Source: a bacterium
GTDB taxonomy: Bacteria; Myxococcota_A; UBA9160; UBA4427
Length of the DNA stretch: 64,000 nt
Assembly (NCBI GenBank): GCA_024742285.1
Contig: JANSYR010000002.1
Coordinates: 372,001-436,000, forward strand
Direction of reading: 5' to 3'
This document shows positions 37,022 through 46,551 of the stretch, one piece after another. Below the pieces are notes generated by a model. It was not told the origin of the DNA, searched no databases, and saw only the letters and a program-made list of their open reading frames with translations. A program made the translations under genes and the position numbers. The stretch's first letter is position 1; every line of letters starts with the position of its first letter.

Positions 37022-37825
37022 ATGCAATCGACCACGGTCTTCTTCAGGGATGACGATGTCGGCGAGCTGACCGATCCACTCCGGAGTGTCCTCGAGATCC
37101 TCCTCGAGGCGGAGGTGCCGTGTCACTACCAGGTCGTGCCCAGCTACCTGGACGCGGCAGCCGCCGACGCGCTTCGCAAGCTCCAGTCGGAGCGCGCCGA
37201 TCTCCTCTTCCTGGACCAGCACGGTTGCACGCACTCGCAGATCGTCGACGGCCAGCCGCGTGCCAGCGAATTCGATGGCGACCGGCCCTACGACGATCAG
37301 TTCGATGCAATCTCGACAGGGCGTGACCGGCTGAAGGAGATGCTGGGCGAAAGCTTCTCCGGGCGCGTCTTCACGCCCCCTTGCCACAAATACGACGCGC
37401 AGACCCTGCGCGCGCTGGGCGACGCAGGCTTCGACACGCTCTCCGCGGGTCTTCGGGCCGACGGGCCCTCGCGTCTCTACTACGCCGTGGGCCGGCGCCT
37501 GGGGCGCGTGAAGCTGCTGGGAAAGCGCGTGTCCTACCACGGTCGTCGGATGCCGGACGCGCGCCTCGTCGAGGTCTCGGTCTCGCTCGACGTCCACGAG
37601 GACGTCGACGCCTCGGGGCGTCGGATCGACAAGGATTCCGAGCAGCTCTGGCAGGAGTTCGAATGGCTCCGACGCCGCCTTCCCGCGGTGGGCATCATGC
37701 TCCACCACCAGGCTTGCGACACGCCCGCGAAGGTCGGAGCCCTTCGGGCATTCGTGGCGCGACTCCGCGCCGACGCAGGGGTCCGATTCGGACGGCTCGG
37801 CGCGCTGGCGGCGGGGGCCGCATGA
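37022..37825 (+). CDS. Polysaccharide deacetylase-like (NodB-type) protein
   Basis: A 267-residue protein with the metal Asp cluster FFRDDDVG (residues 7-14), the HxxxH metal motif HGCTH (His67, His71), and FTPPCHKYDAQTLRAL, where NodB enzymes have RPPxG(x)Y. These are the conserved positions of CE4 deacetylases, but Cys-His replaces the usual residues after PP. No signal peptide, so it may act on lipid-linked or cytoplasmic substrate. Similar proteins sit in exopolysaccharide loci of the exosortase-A type. Its stop overlaps the next start (ATGA). Confidence 0.75.
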   Translation: MQSTTVFFRDDDVGELTDPLRSVLEILLEAEVPCHYQVVPSYLDAAAADALRKLQSERADLLFLDQHGCTHSQIVDGQPRASEFDGDRPYDDQFDAISTGRDRLKEMLGESFSGRVFTPPCHKYDAQTLRALGDAGFDTLSAGLRADGPSRLYYAVGRRLGRVKLLGKRVSYHGRRMPDARLVEVSVSLDVHEDVDASGRRIDKDSEQLWQEFEWLRRRLPAVGIMLHHQACDTPAKVGALRAFVARLRADAGVRFGRLGALAAGAA

Positions 37826-39039
37826 AGATCGCGTACATGACCCCGCAGTATCCGAAGGTGAGCCACACCTTCATTCGTCGCGAGATCGTCGCGCTCGAGA
37901 CGAGGGGCCATACGGTCGTCCGACTCACGATCCGCAAGAGCGACCTCGACGTCGTCGTCGATCCGGCTGATCGCGCCGAGCTCGAACGCACGATCGTCGT
38001 GCTCGCGGGGTCGGCGAAGCTCCTCTCCGCCGTCCTGATGGTGCTCGCGACGAGACCGCTGCGCGCCGTCGCGGTCGCTGCGAACGCGCTCCGCGTCGGA
38101 CTGCGAAGCGGGAGCGGCCTGGTTCGCCCCGTCGCCTACTTCGTCGAAGCCTGTCGTCTGGTGCGGCTGTGCGCCGAGGAAGAGGTCCAGCACGTTCACG
38201 TCCATTTCGGGACGAACGCCGCGACGGTCGCCATGCTGGCCCATCGCCTCGGCGGCCCGACCTTCAGCGTCGCGATTCACGGGCCGGACGAATGGGACGC
38301 GCCCGAGCGTCATCTGATCGCCGACAAGATCCGGGAGGGCGCGTTCACGACCGTGATCTCGGCCTACGCGCGAGCGCAGGCGCAGCGCTGGTCGCGGCCC
38401 GAGGACTGGCCGCGCCTGCACGAGGTGCATTGCACGGTCGACGAGGCCTTCTTCGAGGCTGCATCGCCGATCGAGGACGATCCGGAGATTCGATTCGTCT
38501 GCGTCGGGCGACTCACGCCGCAGAAGGGGCCGCACCTGCTGGTGGATGCCTTTGCACGACTCATCGAGGAGGGCACCAACGCCCGACTCGTCCTGGCGGG
38601 CGACGGCGAGCTGCGTGACGAGGTCGAGGCGCGGATCGCGAGTCACTCACTGGGGGACCGCGTCCGGATCACCGGCTGGATCAGCGAGGCGGAGGTCCGG
38701 CGTGAGCTCGCGGCAGCCCATTGTCTGGTTCTGCCGAGCTCCGCCGAGGGGCTTCCCGTGGTCATCATGGAGGCGTTCGCGCTCGGGCGTCCCGTGCTCT
38801 CGACCTTCGTGGCGGGCATTCCCGAGTTGGTTCGCCCCGGCGAGAACGGCTGGCTCGTTCCGGCCGGCGATGTCGACGCGCTGGTGTCGACCATGCGTGA
38901 GATCGTGAAGACGCCCGTGGACGAGCTTCGCCGGCGAGGCGAGGAGGGAGCGCGGGCGGTTCGCGATCGGCACACCGCCGCCACCGAGGGGCCCAAGGTC
39001 GACGCGCTGATCCGCGCGGGTCGAGGCGAGGGCAGCTGA
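37822..39039 (+). CDS. Glycosyltransferase family 4
   Basis: 405 residues, GT-B fold, retaining type. The N-terminal acceptor domain opens MKIAYMTPQYPKVSHTFIRR, a start common in GT4 enzymes of exopolysaccharide loci. The C-terminal donor domain has FVCVGRLTPQKGPHLLVDAF, and the E(x7)E region is SSAEGLPVVIMEAFALGRP, followed by GIPELVRPGENGWLVP. Adds a sugar from a nucleotide donor to the growing lipid-linked repeat. Coupled to the deacetylase by ATGA overlap, and followed 1 base later by the amidotransferase gene. Confidence 0.92.
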   Translation: MKIAYMTPQYPKVSHTFIRREIVALETRGHTVVRLTIRKSDLDVVVDPADRAELERTIVVLAGSAKLLSAVLMVLATRPLRAVAVAANALRVGLRSGSGLVRPVAYFVEACRLVRLCAEEEVQHVHVHFGTNAATVAMLAHRLGGPTFSVAIHGPDEWDAPERHLIADKIREGAFTTVISAYARAQAQRWSRPEDWPRLHEVHCTVDEAFFEAASPIEDDPEIRFVCVGRLTPQKGPHLLVDAFARLIEEGTNARLVLAGDGELRDEVEARIASHSLGDRVRITGWISEAEVRRELAAAHCLVLPSSAEGLPVVIMEAFALGRPVLSTFVAGIPELVRPGENGWLVPAGDVDALVSTMREIVKTPVDELRRRGEEGARAVRDRHTAATEGPKVDALIRAGRGEGS

Positions 39040-39040
39040 C

Positions 39041-41005
39041 GTGTGTGGCATTGCCGGTGCAATGGGGCCCGCCGCGGCGCCGCTTCGCGAGCGCGTCACG
39101 CGCATGACGCGAGCCCAGGCCCACCGCGGGCCGGACGACGAGGCGATCTGGGAGAGCGCTCCGGTCTCCGGTGGGGCCGACGGCCCGGTCCAATGCGTGT
39201 TTGGCCACCGTCGACTCTCGGTCGTCGATCTCTCCCCGCTCAGTCGGCAGCCGATGGTCGACGAGGCGACCGGGGTCGTCCTCTGCTTCAACGGCGAGAT
39301 CTACGACTTTCGCCACTTGCGAAAGGAGCTCGAGGGCGCGGGACATCGATTCAAGTCCCAGGGCGATGGCGAAGTCCTGCTCAAGGCCTGGATCGAGTGG
39401 CGGGAGGATTGCCTCGAGCGGCTCGTCGGGATGTTCGCCTTCGCGATCTGGGATCCGCGCGACGTGACGCTCACCCTGGGTCGCGACCGGATGGGGATCA
39501 AGCCGCTCTACTACACGCAGAGAGAAGACGGTACGCCCGACGCAGGGGCGATCTACTTCGCTTCCGAGCTCCGTGCCCTCGTGGCCGCCGACGTCACGGA
39601 GCGTCGCCTCGACCCCGTGTCCCTCGAGACGTTCGTGCACAACGGCTTCGTGCCGGGTCCGGCGACGATGATTCGCGGGGTTCGGTCTCTGCCGGCGGGA
39701 TGTCTGCTCCAGATTCCCGTTGCCGGAGGGCGACGAGCCGAGCAGCGGTATTGGCAGCTGCCGACGGCGGATCGGTCGCTCCCGGAGGCCGATGCGGTGG
39801 AGGCCGTCGATGCCGCCCTTCGCAGCGCCGTGTCCCGCCGCCTCGTCGCGGACGTGCCGCTGGGCATCTTCCTCTCGGGCGGCGTCGACTCGAGCGCGGT
39901 CGCCGCCCTGGCTCAGGCGGCTTCGGATCGAAGCGTGACGACGCTGAACGTGAGCTTCGAGGAAGCCGAGTACGACGAGTCGCCTCAGGCCGAGGCGGTC
40001 GCCAAGGCGCTCGGGACCCACCATCGTCGGCTCGCCCTGTCCGAGGACACCTTCGTCGCCGGTCTGGACGACGCGTTGGGGAGCCTCGATCAGCCGACCT
40101 TCGACGCGATCAATACGTTCTTCGTCAGCCGTGCGGTCCGCGAGGAAGGTCTGACCGTGGCGCTCGCCGGGACGGGCGGTGACGAGCTCTTCGGCGGCTA
40201 TTCGAGCTTCGCGGACCTGCCCAGAGCGCGACGACTCCTCGGCGGCGTGGGCTGGCTCCCGGCCTCGCTACGGCGGGGTGTGGGTCAGCTGATCGGGCTC
40301 GGCCTCGGTCATGCGGGGACGCGCAGCGTGCCGCCGCAGACGCGGTGGGGAAAGCTCGCGGATCTGCTCGCGTCGCCGCCCGCGCTCTCCGACCTCTATC
40401 AGGTGTCCTCCGCGCTCTTCACGGAGCGCTTCAAGGAACGTCTCCTGGCCGAGCGGGCCGGGACCGGTCAGGTCGTCGCGGGCCTCCCGGCCGAGCTGGA
40501 GGCGCTTCTCTCCGAGGCGACGCGAGAGCAGCCCGATCTGCACGCGACCTCGATGATGGAGCTCTCGCTCTTCCTGGGAGAGCGGCTGCTCAGGGACACG
40601 GACGCGGCCAGCATGGCCGTCGCGCTCGAAGTGCGTGTGCCCTTCGTGGATCACGAATTGATCGAAGCGGTGGCCCGTCTCCCCGAGGCGAGGCGCTTCG
40701 CTCCCCTCCGACGCAAGCAACTCCTTCGCGATCTGGGGACCGCCGGCCTCGATCCGGCGATCTTCGACCGCCCGAAGGCCGGCTTCGAGCTTCCGCTCGA
40801 CGTCTGGTGTCGACGTCGCCTCAAGGGACGCGTGTCCGAGGCGCTGCTCGACGCCGAGGCCTGCCGGCGAGTGGGGCTCCGGCCCGAAGCGGTTCGACAA
40901 CTCTGGCAGGCCTTCGAGGCGGAGCAGCCCGGGATCTACTGGTCCCGCGTGTGGTCTCTCTTCGTCCTGCTCACCTGGAGCCAGCAACATGATGTCCGAA
41001 TCTAG
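39041..41005 (+). CDS. Asparagine synthetase B-like amidotransferase
   Basis: A 654-residue glutamine-dependent asparagine-synthase family protein. The N-terminal Ntn glutaminase has Cys2 (MCGIAGAMG), HRGPDDEAIW, RLSVVDLS and FNGEIYDFRHL. The C-terminal synthase domain has PP-loop [12 protein letters not shown] and ALAGTGGDELFGGYSSF. Members in polysaccharide clusters (amidotransferases associated with exosortase-A loci) probably amidate sugars or other acids and do not make free asparagine. Which applies here is inference from context. GTG 39041 puts Cys at position 2, which is mandatory for the nucleophile. It overlaps the next gene by 17 bases. Confidence 0.9.
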   Translation: MCGIAGAMGPAAAPLRERVTRMTRAQAHRGPDDEAIWESAPVSGGADGPVQCVFGHRRLSVVDLSPLSRQPMVDEATGVVLCFNGEIYDFRHLRKELEGAGHRFKSQGDGEVLLKAWIEWREDCLERLVGMFAFAIWDPRDVTLTLGRDRMGIKPLYYTQREDGTPDAGAIYFASELRALVAADVTERRLDPVSLETFVHNGFVPGPATMIRGVRSLPAGCLLQIPVAGGRRAEQRYWQLPTADRSLPEADAVEAVDAALRSAVSRRLVADVPLGIFLSGGVDSSAVAALAQAASDRSVTTLNVSFEEAEYDESPQAEAVAKALGTHHRRLALSEDTFVAGLDDALGSLDQPTFDAINTFFVSRAVREEGLTVALAGTGGDELFGGYSSFADLPRARRLLGGVGWLPASLRRGVGQLIGLGLGHAGTRSVPPQTRWGKLADLLASPPALSDLYQVSSALFTERFKERLLAERAGTGQVVAGLPAELEALLSEATREQPDLHATSMMELSLFLGERLLRDTDAASMAVALEVRVPFVDHELIEAVARLPEARRFAPLRRKQLLRDLGTAGLDPAIFDRPKAGFELPLDVWCRRRLKGRVSEALLDAEACRRVGLRPEAVRQLWQAFEAEQPGIYWSRVWSLFVLLTWSQQHDVRI

Positions 41006-41996
41006 CCCGAACGTTCCCTCGAACGAAGCGGCTCCGGTGCCGCCCATCCGGCAGGAGCACGGTGATGTACGGCCGGCGCCGTCGCGGCGGTACTGCCTGA
41101 TCACGCCGTGTCGAAACGAGGCGGAGTACATCCGCTCCACGCTCGAAACCACTACTCAGCAGAGCGTGCCGCCGACGCTCTGGGTCATCGTCGACGACGG
41201 ATCGACCGACGAGACGCCGGAGATCCTCGCGGAGTACGCCGCGCGCTTCGACTACATCCAGATCGTCTCGCGCGCGGATCGGGGCGCGCGCGCGGTCGGG
41301 CCCGGCGTGGTCGAGGCCTTCTACGACGGTCTCTCGCACGTCGATCTCGCCGACTTCGACTACGTCTGCAAGTTCGATGGGGATCTCGAGATTCCGCCGC
41401 GCTACTTCGAGCGCTTGATGGAGATCATGGAAGAGGACCCCTACATGGGGAACTGCTCCGGAAAGCTCCATCTGCGCCACGACGACGGTACGCTCGAGCA
41501 GGAGCGGACCGGAGACGAGAACGCCGTCGGCCCGACCAAGTTCTATCGCGTCGAGTGCTTCGAGGACATCGGCGGCTTCGTTCGCGAGGTCAGCTGGGAC
41601 GGGATCGACGGACACATCTGTCGGATGAAGGGGTGGATCGCCCAGTCGCGGGACGAAGAGCTCTTGCGCGTGATCCACCTCCGGCAGATGGGCAGCAGCC
41701 AACACAGCCTCTGGGTCGGCCGCGTGCGCTGGGGACGCGGCAAGTATTTCATGGGCTCCGCGTGGTACTACGTGGCCGCCGTCGCGCTCTATCGGATGTT
41801 CGAGCGGCCCTGGGTCCTGGGCGGCCTGGGCATCGCCTGGGGCTATCTGAAGGCGTCGATCCAGCGGCACCCGCGATACGAGAATCCCGCCTACCGTCGC
41901 TATCTGCGTCGCTACGAAGCGTCGTCCCTCTTCCGGGGCAAGGCCGGAACGATGGCGCGGGACAATGCGCGCGTGCGTCGGGAGTTCGATCGCTAG
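40989..41996 (+). CDS. Glycosyltransferase family 2
   Basis: 335 residues, GT-A fold. It has LITPCRNEAEYIRSTLETT, nucleotide-binding VDDGSTDETPEIL, the DxD metal site in CKFDGDLEIP, and acceptor region VSWDGIDGHICRMKGW. The C-terminus has hydrophobic stretches (around 250-280) that may associate with the membrane. Preceded by GGAG inside the end of the amidotransferase gene and overlapping it by 17 bases, so clearly the same operon as deacetylase-GT4-amidotransferase. Confidence 0.92.
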   Translation: MMSESSPNVPSNEAAPVPPIRQEHGDVRPAPSRRYCLITPCRNEAEYIRSTLETTTQQSVPPTLWVIVDDGSTDETPEILAEYAARFDYIQIVSRADRGARAVGPGVVEAFYDGLSHVDLADFDYVCKFDGDLEIPPRYFERLMEIMEEDPYMGNCSGKLHLRHDDGTLEQERTGDENAVGPTKFYRVECFEDIGGFVREVSWDGIDGHICRMKGWIAQSRDEELLRVIHLRQMGSSQHSLWVGRVRWGRGKYFMGSAWYYVAAVALYRMFERPWVLGGLGIAWGYLKASIQRHPRYENPAYRRYLRRYEASSLFRGKAGTMARDNARVRREFDR

Positions 41997-42105
41997 TCGG
42001 CTCTTCCGCGGCCCGGTCCGGCAGGTGCCGACCCGGAGGGCGCGGAGGCGCGACGCCGCTCGGTTCCCTCGGCGCGTCGCTCCACGCGGGAGACGCACCT
42101 CCCGC

Positions 42106-43881
42106 TCAGCCGTCGGCGCGATCCGGGGCCGGTCGGGCGCGTCGAAGTCGCTGGATCCCGACCATCGTCAGGATTCCCGGGAGAACGACGTAGAGCAGCG
42201 CACCGTCCATCGACGGGACATTCGGTGCCGGGCCGCCGCCGGTGGTGGTGATCGTCACCGTGTCCGGCGCACTCGAGGCGATCCCATCACTCACGACCAG
42301 CGAGACGACGTAGGCGCCCTCGACGTCGGGCGTGAGCGCGGGCGTCATGCTGAAAGCGTTCTCGAGCGTCGCGGTCGAGCCGGCGGGCTGCGTCTCGATC
42401 GTCCAGATCCAGAGCGCGATCGGGTCGTCGTCCGGGTCGGTCGCCATTCCCTGGAGAAGGGTCGTCACGCCCACGTCGACCGTCTGGTCGGGGCCGGCAT
42501 CCGCGGTGGGCGGGGAGTTCGTCGCAGCGCTGATCGTGACGCTGTCGGGCAGACTGGAGTCGAGTCCGTCGGAGACGACGACGGAGATCTCGTAGTCCCC
42601 GGCGAGATCGGGCGTGATCGCCGGCGTGGGGCTGAATCGCTGCTCGATCACCGCCGTCGACCCCGCCGGTGCCGCGTCCAGCGTCCATGTCCAGAGCACG
42701 ATGGGATCGTCGTCGGGGTCGCTCGCGGAGGCCGTGATGGGCGTTCGCTGGCCCACGATCGTCGCGAGATCCGGGCCGGCATCCACGACGGGCGGCTGGT
42801 TCGCGACGCCCGTCACGGTGAGCGTATCGGGGTCGCTTTCCAGCAGACCATCCGAAACGAAGACCGAGATCACGTAGTCGCCGGCGAGATCCGGCGTGAG
42901 CGAGGGCGTCGGGCTGAACGGCTGATCGAGGACGGCCACGGAGCCCGGGGGCGCCGATTCGATGGACCAGTTCCAGAGGGTGACCTGGCCTTCGTTGGCA
43001 TCGCTGGCCGAAGCCGACAAGGCCTGGGGGACGCCCAGGGTGGTCGTCACGTCCGGCCCGGCGACGACGACCGGCGCGAAGTTGGTCTCGGCCGTGAGCG
43101 TCGCCGTGTCCGGGTCGCTGCTGAGGAGCCCGTCGGAGACGACGACGGAGATCACGTAGTCGCCGGCCAGGTCCGGAGCCAGCGACGGGGTCGGACTGAA
43201 CTGATTCTGCAGCGTGGCGACCGATCCGGGCGGCGCGGAGTCGATCGACCAGTTCCACTGGGCGATCGGATCCCCGTCCGGGTCGTCCGCCGTGCCGACG
43301 AGCGCGAAGGTCTGGCCGATGAAGACGGTCCCGTCCGGGCCGGCATCGACCGTCGGTGGCGAGTTGGGGAGGGCCGTGACGGTGACGGTATCGGGTGCGC
43401 TCGTGAGGAAGCCATCCGACACGACGAGCGACACGATGTAGTCGCCGGGCACGTCGGGCGTAATCGTCGGCGTCGGGCTGAACGCGTTCTCCAGGGTCGC
43501 CGTCGAGCCCGGCGGGGCCGATTCGATCGTCCAGAGCCAGGTCGCGATCGGATCCTCGTCGGGATCCGTCGCCATCCCGAGCAGCCCCGTCGCAACCCCG
43601 AGCTTGATCGTCACGTCCATGCCCGCGTCGGCGACGGGGGGCTGGTTCTGTGCGGAAGCCAGCATCGGCAGAGTGAGCAGCAGCGCGGTCCAGAGGATCA
43701 CGCGAGCGAGCGGGTGCCGGCGGCGAGGTCGCAGAGCCGCGCCCGCTCCCCTCGGCGAGGCGCTTCGCCCCAGCCAGCCTGTCGTCGCGTCGTCGATCAA
43801 TTCCGAACCTCTCGGCCTGCCAGTCCTTCGCCCTGCCTGCGACGACGCTTCGATTCGATCGTTTCGCTCGTCTTCCGGCAA
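42106..43881 (-). CDS. Exported protein of five PKD-like repeats with C-terminal sorting signal
   Basis: 591 residues. After a long basic N-tail a signal segment (ARVILWTALLLTLPMLASAQ) leads into five tandem 94-residue Ig/PKD-like units. Each starts PPxVDAGPD-like and contains DPDxDPIxxWxW, SAPPGSxAxL, F-S-P-T-P and GDYVISVVVSDG. The C-terminus is a tripartite signal: VPSMDG, a hydrophobic helix (ALLYVVLPGILTMVG), then RLRRAR, like PEP-CTERM or IPTL-CTERM proteins. Probably a cell-surface or matrix protein processed by an exosortase-type enzyme, which is not in the window. ATG 43881 gives an unusually long n-region, so a later start is possible. Confidence 0.78.
   Translation of the reverse strand: MPEDERNDRIEASSQAGRRTGRPRGSELIDDATTGWLGRSASPRGAGAALRPRRRHPLARVILWTALLLTLPMLASAQNQPPVADAGMDVTIKLGVATGLLGMATDPDEDPIATWLWTIESAPPGSTATLENAFSPTPTITPDVPGDYIVSLVVSDGFLTSAPDTVTVTALPNSPPTVDAGPDGTVFIGQTFALVGTADDPDGDPIAQWNWSIDSAPPGSVATLQNQFSPTPSLAPDLAGDYVISVVVSDGLLSSDPDTATLTAETNFAPVVVAGPDVTTTLGVPQALSASASDANEGQVTLWNWSIESAPPGSVAVLDQPFSPTPSLTPDLAGDYVISVFVSDGLLESDPDTLTVTGVANQPPVVDAGPDLATIVGQRTPITASASDPDDDPIVLWTWTLDAAPAGSTAVIEQRFSPTPAITPDLAGDYEISVVVSDGLDSSLPDSVTISAATNSPPTADAGPDQTVDVGVTTLLQGMATDPDDDPIALWIWTIETQPAGSTATLENAFSMTPALTPDVEGAYVVSLVVSDGIASSAPDTVTITTTGGGPAPNVPSMDGALLYVVLPGILTMVGIQRLRRARPAPDRADG
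42237..43646 (-). repeat. Five tandem 282-bp repeats
   Basis: The DNA encoding the PKD units repeats with an exact 282-base period. The same GAY-codon landmark recurs at 42311, 42593, 42875, 43157 and 43439. No indels between units; differences are substitutions only. This indicates recent duplication or ongoing homogenisation. Confidence 0.85.
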
Positions 43882-44094
43882 GGCCGTCGAGCCCCGCCCC
43901 GGACGAGGTCACGGACCGACCGCGATCCATGGGCACAGCGATCACGGAACGAGTGCGTTCGGGGCCGCGACCCGTTTCGTGCAAGTCAGCTGCGGTCTAG
44001 GTTTGTGCCCGATCGAGCGAAGGCGTGACCTACATTCTAGTCGGATTCATTTTTCTTGTGGCTCCTATCGGTAGGACGGCCAGGGGCGAGGAGA

Positions 44095-44124
44095 CAGTTG
44101 CCGGCGAGCTGCCACCGGCAACTG
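44095..44124. promoter_or_regulatory. Perfect 10-bp inverted repeat in the gap 43882-44317
   Basis: The 436-base divergent gap between the PKD-repeat gene and the glycosyltransferase has no supported gene. It holds an AT-rich patch (44025-44075) and CAGTTGCCGG (44095-44104) / CCGGCAACTG (44115-44124) with a 10-base loop, but no T-run. Candidate operator or 5'-UTR hairpin about 195 bases before the glycosyltransferase start. Confidence 0.4.
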
Positions 44125-44317
44125 CGATCGTGAATGGGGCGAGTCGCCTCAAGCAGGTCTGCACGCGGGCCGATCCGAGACGATCTGCCGCGTTCTGCGC
44201 ACTCGATCCCGTGGTCACCGAATCTTTCGGATCGGCAACCCACAGCCGGTACGGCGCTTCGTCGGCAGGAGAGAGAAACCGGTGGCTCCCACGGGCAGCT
44301 GGCCGATAGGAAACTAC

Positions 44318-45358
44318 ATGACCGAGGCCACCCAGCACAGCCGGACCGGACTCGTCGCGATCGGGCGCAACGAAGGCGAGCGGCTGCGGGTCTGCCTGGA
44401 ATCGTCCCTGCCCCGGGCGCGTCACGTGGTCTACGTCGATTCGGGATCGACGGACGGGAGCGTGGCGCTCGCCCGATCGCTGGGCGCGACGGTCGTCGAG
44501 CTCGATACGACCGTGCCCTTCACCGCCGCTCGGGCTCGCAATGCGGGGTTCGAGCGTCTCGACGCCCTGGCGCAGGACCTCGAGTTCGTGCAGTTCGTCG
44601 ATGGCGACTGCGAGCTGGAGCCCGGCTGGCTCGATCGCGCCCACGCGGTCATGCGCGAAGAGGCGGACGCCGTGGTCGTCTGCGGTCGGCGCCGCGAACG
44701 CTTCCCCGAAGCCTCGATCTACAACCTCCTCTGCGACATGGAATGGGACACGCCGATCGGCCCGGCTGCGGAGTGCGGTGGCGATGCCTTGATGCGGGTC
44801 GATGCCTTCCGGCGTGTCGGCGGCTACCGCCCGGACCTGATCGCCGGAGAGGAGCCCGAGCTCTGCTCGCGGCTCATCGCGGAGGGCGGACGGGTGCTTC
44901 GCATCGACGAGCCGATGACGCTTCACGATGCGCGGATGACTTCGTTCCGGCAGTGGTGGACGCGCAATGTCCGTTCGGGGCACGCGAATGCCGAAGGGGG
45001 ATCGCACCAGGTCGCGCACGCCTCGGTCCGCGCCAGTCGCGAGACACGAAGCACCTGGTTCTGGGGCGGCGTGCTGCCGCTCGTGATGGTCATCGCCCTC
45101 GTCGTCGGCGCTCCGGCGATCACCCTGGTCCTGGCTGCGCTCTACGCTGTTCAGGTGCTGCGGATCGCGCGTCGCGCCCCCCGGCCGCGCTTCGCCACCG
45201 CCCACCAGTACGTCTACGCAGCTTCGTGTGTTCTCGGCAAGCTGCCCAACGTGCAAGGGCAGCTGCGCTACGCGATCGGGCGGCTCACCGGGCGTCGCAG
45301 CGCGCTGATCGAGTACAAGGGCCCGGAATCGGCCCCGCGCGACCCGACGGCGACCTGA
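44318..45358 (+). CDS. Membrane-associated glycosyltransferase family 2
   Basis: A 346-residue GT2 enzyme. It has GLVAIGRNEGERLRVCLES, VDSGSTDGSVALARSLGA, the DxD in FVDGDCELEPGWL, and the acceptor region GGYRPDLIAGEEPELCSRL with a catalytic ED-like motif. Two C-terminal hydrophobic segments (about 250-290) follow, as in glycosyltransferases acting on lipid-linked sugars. ATG 44318 follows TAGGAAA. It is convergent with the acyltransferase gene, 14 bases apart. Confidence 0.9.
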   Translation: MTEATQHSRTGLVAIGRNEGERLRVCLESSLPRARHVVYVDSGSTDGSVALARSLGATVVELDTTVPFTAARARNAGFERLDALAQDLEFVQFVDGDCELEPGWLDRAHAVMREEADAVVVCGRRRERFPEASIYNLLCDMEWDTPIGPAAECGGDALMRVDAFRRVGGYRPDLIAGEEPELCSRLIAEGGRVLRIDEPMTLHDARMTSFRQWWTRNVRSGHANAEGGSHQVAHASVRASRETRSTWFWGGVLPLVMVIALVVGAPAITLVLAALYAVQVLRIARRAPRPRFATAHQYVYAASCVLGKLPNVQGQLRYAIGRLTGRRSALIEYKGPESAPRDPTAT

Positions 45359-45372
45359 TCCTCTCGCGGGTC

Positions 45373-46392
45373 TCAGTTGAAGCTTCGACGCGTGAACGGG
45401 TGGCGCGAGAGGATCGCACGGTAGGCGATCACGGGCGCCGCGAGGCCGACGGCCGTCAGTACGGCGAAGAAGAGGACGAAGTTCACTCCGTCCCAGGGGA
45501 GCAGCCGGAGCATGATCCCCTTCGTCGCGCCGATCGCGATCGTGTTCATCAGGTAGATCGCGAAGCTGTAGGCGCCGAGGAACGAGAAGACCCGCGCAGG
45601 CAGACCGCGCAGCGGCCCGATGATCGCCAGCGCTGCGGGGATCGAGGCCAGGCCGACGATCGTCTTGGAGTAGGGCCAGGGCGCGATCGTCTCGCTCGCG
45701 AAGCTGATCGCGAAGAGGAGCGCGAAAATCGGTGCTCGGGCCCGTACGAAGCTCATCACTGCGTCGTAGTGTCCCGCGATCATCGCGCCGACCTGGAAGT
45801 AGAGCGCGTACTCGAAGACCAGGTGGATCGCGGCGAGCCGCGTCAAGCCTGGAAAGACGAGGAGGTGCGTCGCGTGCATCGCGACGACGACGCAGAGCAC
45901 GAGTCGCTCGCGCTGCCGGCAGGCCGCGAGCAGCAGCGGGAAGAGCAGGTAGAGCTCGAGCAGCACGTAGATGTACCAGAGCGTGGCTGCTGCGCTCTGG
46001 GTGGGCCGAACGAAGAGCTGGATCAGGTTCGTGACCAGCCCGCCCCCCGCGTTGTCCACGTGGATGAAGCTCGCCGCGAGCGACTTGCCGACCAGAATGG
46101 CGGCCCCGATCAAGAGGAATCCCGGGGCCAACCTCAGGAGCTTGCTTCGAGCCCAGTCGCCGAACTCTGCCGGCGATCCGACGGCGGTGTAGGTATATCG
46201 AAACACCAGCCCCGACATCGTCATGAACAGCGGCATGTGGAACTGGTAGATCCCGAACTTGAGATGCTCGTACCAGAGATTCCCGGACGGCGGCTCGCGG
46301 GCGACCACGTGCCCGATCACCACCAGCAGGATGGCGAAGCCGCTGATGTGGTCGACTTCGACCAGGCGTCGCCTTTTGCCTTCAGATCCCAC
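45373..46392 (-). CDS. Acyltransferase family 3 (O-acetylation) membrane protein
   Basis: About 339 residues with roughly ten membrane helices. The first contains DHISGFAILLVVIGHVV with the catalytic His of the acyltransferase-3 (OafA-like) family, and FQVGAMIAGHY follows further on. Such proteins move acyl groups to sugars of surface polysaccharides. The start is uncertain: GTG 46392 is used because it gives the usual short N-tail, and TTG 46410 is an alternative. No clean ribosome-binding site is seen. Divergent from the polymerase/ligase-like gene across 159 bases. Confidence 0.82.
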   Translation of the reverse strand: MGSEGKRRRLVEVDHISGFAILLVVIGHVVAREPPSGNLWYEHLKFGIYQFHMPLFMTMSGLVFRYTYTAVGSPAEFGDWARSKLLRLAPGFLLIGAAILVGKSLAASFIHVDNAGGGLVTNLIQLFVRPTQSAAATLWYIYVLLELYLLFPLLLAACRQRERLVLCVVVAMHATHLLVFPGLTRLAAIHLVFEYALYFQVGAMIAGHYDAVMSFVRARAPIFALLFAISFASETIAPWPYSKTIVGLASIPAALAIIGPLRGLPARVFSFLGAYSFAIYLMNTIAIGATKGIMLRLLPWDGVNFVLFFAVLTAVGLAAPVIAYRAILSRHPFTRRSFN

Positions 46393-46551
46393 TGCGTTGG
46401 TCCGCTCCAAGACGAGTCGGGCAAGCCGACCCGACGGGCGCCGATCGGGTGCCGGGTTCGACGCAGTGTGACGTTTCGGCCCGAATCGGACAAGACTTTC
46501 GGGATTTGCGAGAATCCGCCACCGCGACGGCCAGACCGACCCTGAGCATCC

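Noticed and set aside
42237-43646. Tandem repeats considered as a mobile element or satellite
   Set aside because: The repeats are in frame and encode PKD-like domains of one protein. There are no terminal inverted repeats or transposase.
44025-44309. A 94-codon plus-strand ORF starting TYILVGFIFLVAPIG
   Set aside because: The hydrophobic start comes from an AT-rich patch, and the rest is low-complexity. It has no ribosome-binding site, and the region looks like a promoter and leader.
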